From Acidobacteriaceae bacterium (GTDB lineage: Bacteria > Acidobacteriota > Terriglobia > Bryobacterales > Bryobacteraceae): a stretch of DNA of 6,210 nucleotides. How positions within the stretch are numbered: the first letter of the stretch is position 1; the number at the start of each line of letters is the position of its first letter. Position numbers and translations under genes: made by a program. The stretch spans positions 1 to 6,210 of the forward strand of contig JAFAQG010000781.1 of NCBI GenBank assembly GCA_019246575.1. The letters run 5' to 3'. The notes below the pieces were generated by a model, which worked only from the letters and a program-made list of their open reading frames with translations, did no database searches and had not been told where the DNA came from. This document shows, one piece after another, positions 5,659 through 6,210 of the stretch.

Positions 5659-6203
5659 GCGGCCGGCGTGTGTGTCGGATGGCTCACGCGACGCTTCAGC
5701 AGCTCATAGGCGGTGAACAGCACGCCCGAGTAGAACAGGTCCGCGAGAACCGTCCGGCCGAAGAAAGGCAGAGCGGCAATATAGCATTCGGCGAGCCCGG
5801 CTGTCGTGTGCGCATACATGCTTCCTGCCGCCCACGTAAACAGGTTCGTCACGACGAAGAACTGAGCGCTTCCGGCGAGTGCGACAGTCCCAATGCGGAC
5901 CGGGTTGGCTGTGTGTTGCAGAAAGACGCGTCCGAGGAGGACGGAGATCATGAATGAAAGATAGACAACTATGGTGCCCAGCGAATAGGCGGAGTATCCA
6001 GCCATATGGCTCAGAATGGGGTCGGTTACCGCCATGGCGAGCAGTGGGATAAAGTAAGCCTGCCAACCTCGGAGACGCGCGCCACCGAAAATCGCGACAG
6101 CGCCGACGGGGGCGAAATTGGGCGGGTGCGGCACGAGACGCAACAAAGCTGCTAGGACCGTTAACGTGAGTGCCACGCTGGATCCGGACTTCTTTTCATC
6201 CAT
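5655..6203 (-). CDS. Multi-pass membrane protein, DUF6580-like
   Basis: The product is 182 aa from the ATG at 6203 (complement). Only 7 bases of upstream sequence are in the window, so a ribosome site cannot be judged and a longer start outside it is possible. After a short hydrophilic N-terminus (MDEKKSGSS) come about five hydrophobic segments: 10-41 (broken by RLVPHPPNFAPVGA), 49-65, 75-91, 105-125 and 151-168. The basic His-containing tail RRVSHPTHTPAA is probably cytoplasmic. The pattern 'R-PHPPNF-P-GA-A-FGGA', the D in AVTDPILSH, the GR after helix three, FFVVTNLFTWAAGSMY and GL.CYIAALPFFGRT..AD matches a small inner-membrane family annotated DUF6580, which resembles vitamin-transporter S components in size and layout. 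The substrate, if any, is unknown. No ATPase or transporter partner lies in the window. Its TAG stop overlaps the dehydrogenase stop. Confidence 0.85.
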   Translation of the reverse strand: MDEKKSGSSVALTLTVLAALLRLVPHPPNFAPVGAVAIFGGARLRGWQAYFIPLLAMAVTDPILSHMAGYSAYSLGTIVVYLSFMISVLLGRVFLQHTANPVRIGTVALAGSAQFFVVTNLFTWAAGSMYAHTTAGLAECYIAALPFFGRTVLADLFYSGVLFTAYELLKRRVSHPTHTPAA

Positions 6204-6210
6204 GCTTTGA

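Overview
The window looks like an ordinary chromosomal stretch of a moderately GC-rich (upper-50s % by eye) bacterium, most likely an Acidobacteriota member of the Solibacter/Bryobacter type. That guess rests on recall of gene families: a short protein with the STGPKT..GK N-terminus that recurs in many copies in such genomes, a secreted GH95 fucosidase, a DUF6580-like membrane protein, and abundant heptanucleotide repeats. It is an inference, since no phylogenetic marker gene is complete here.

Layout. (1) Positions 1-733, plus strand: the 3' end of recJ followed almost directly by cdd (cytidine deaminase), probably one transcript. (2) Positions 734-988, intergenic: 734-843 holds nothing I recognise; 850-988 holds an extended -10 promoter, a strong GC hairpin with a T-rich tail close to the predicted transcript start, six 7-bp tandem repeats and a near-perfect Shine-Dalgarno. 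(3) Positions 989-1657, plus: a 222-aa protein of the STGPKT..GK family, function unknown. Its C-terminal codons run into repetitive DNA and it is followed by a second set of 7-bp repeats. Parts 2 and 3 together look like a self-contained accessory cassette (about 850-1700) set between housekeeping and catabolic genes. (4) Positions 1724-4060, plus: a secreted GH95 alpha-L-fucosidase-like glycosidase with all catalytic motifs. (5) Positions 4067-4570, minus: a small exported protein of unknown function, tail to tail with the glycosidase (6-bp gap) and head to head with the next gene. (6) Positions 4594-5658, plus: an NAD-dependent beta-decarboxylating dehydrogenase of the tartrate/D-malate (TtuC/DmlA) branch, in which one usually conserved substrate arginine is cysteine. 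(7) Positions 5655-6203, minus: a multi-pass membrane protein resembling DUF6580, whose stop codon overlaps that of the dehydrogenase.

How the genes fit together: recJ-cdd concerns DNA repair and pyrimidine salvage. The glycosidase would release fucose or a similar L-sugar from plant or microbial glycans outside the cytoplasm. The dehydrogenase handles a malate- or tartrate-like acid in the cytoplasm. The alternating strands and very tight junctions give no evidence of one shared pathway downstream of 1724. No tRNA, rRNA, CRISPR array, transposase or phage gene was seen. The most interesting item is the cassette at 850-1700; the second is the altered active-site position of the dehydrogenase.
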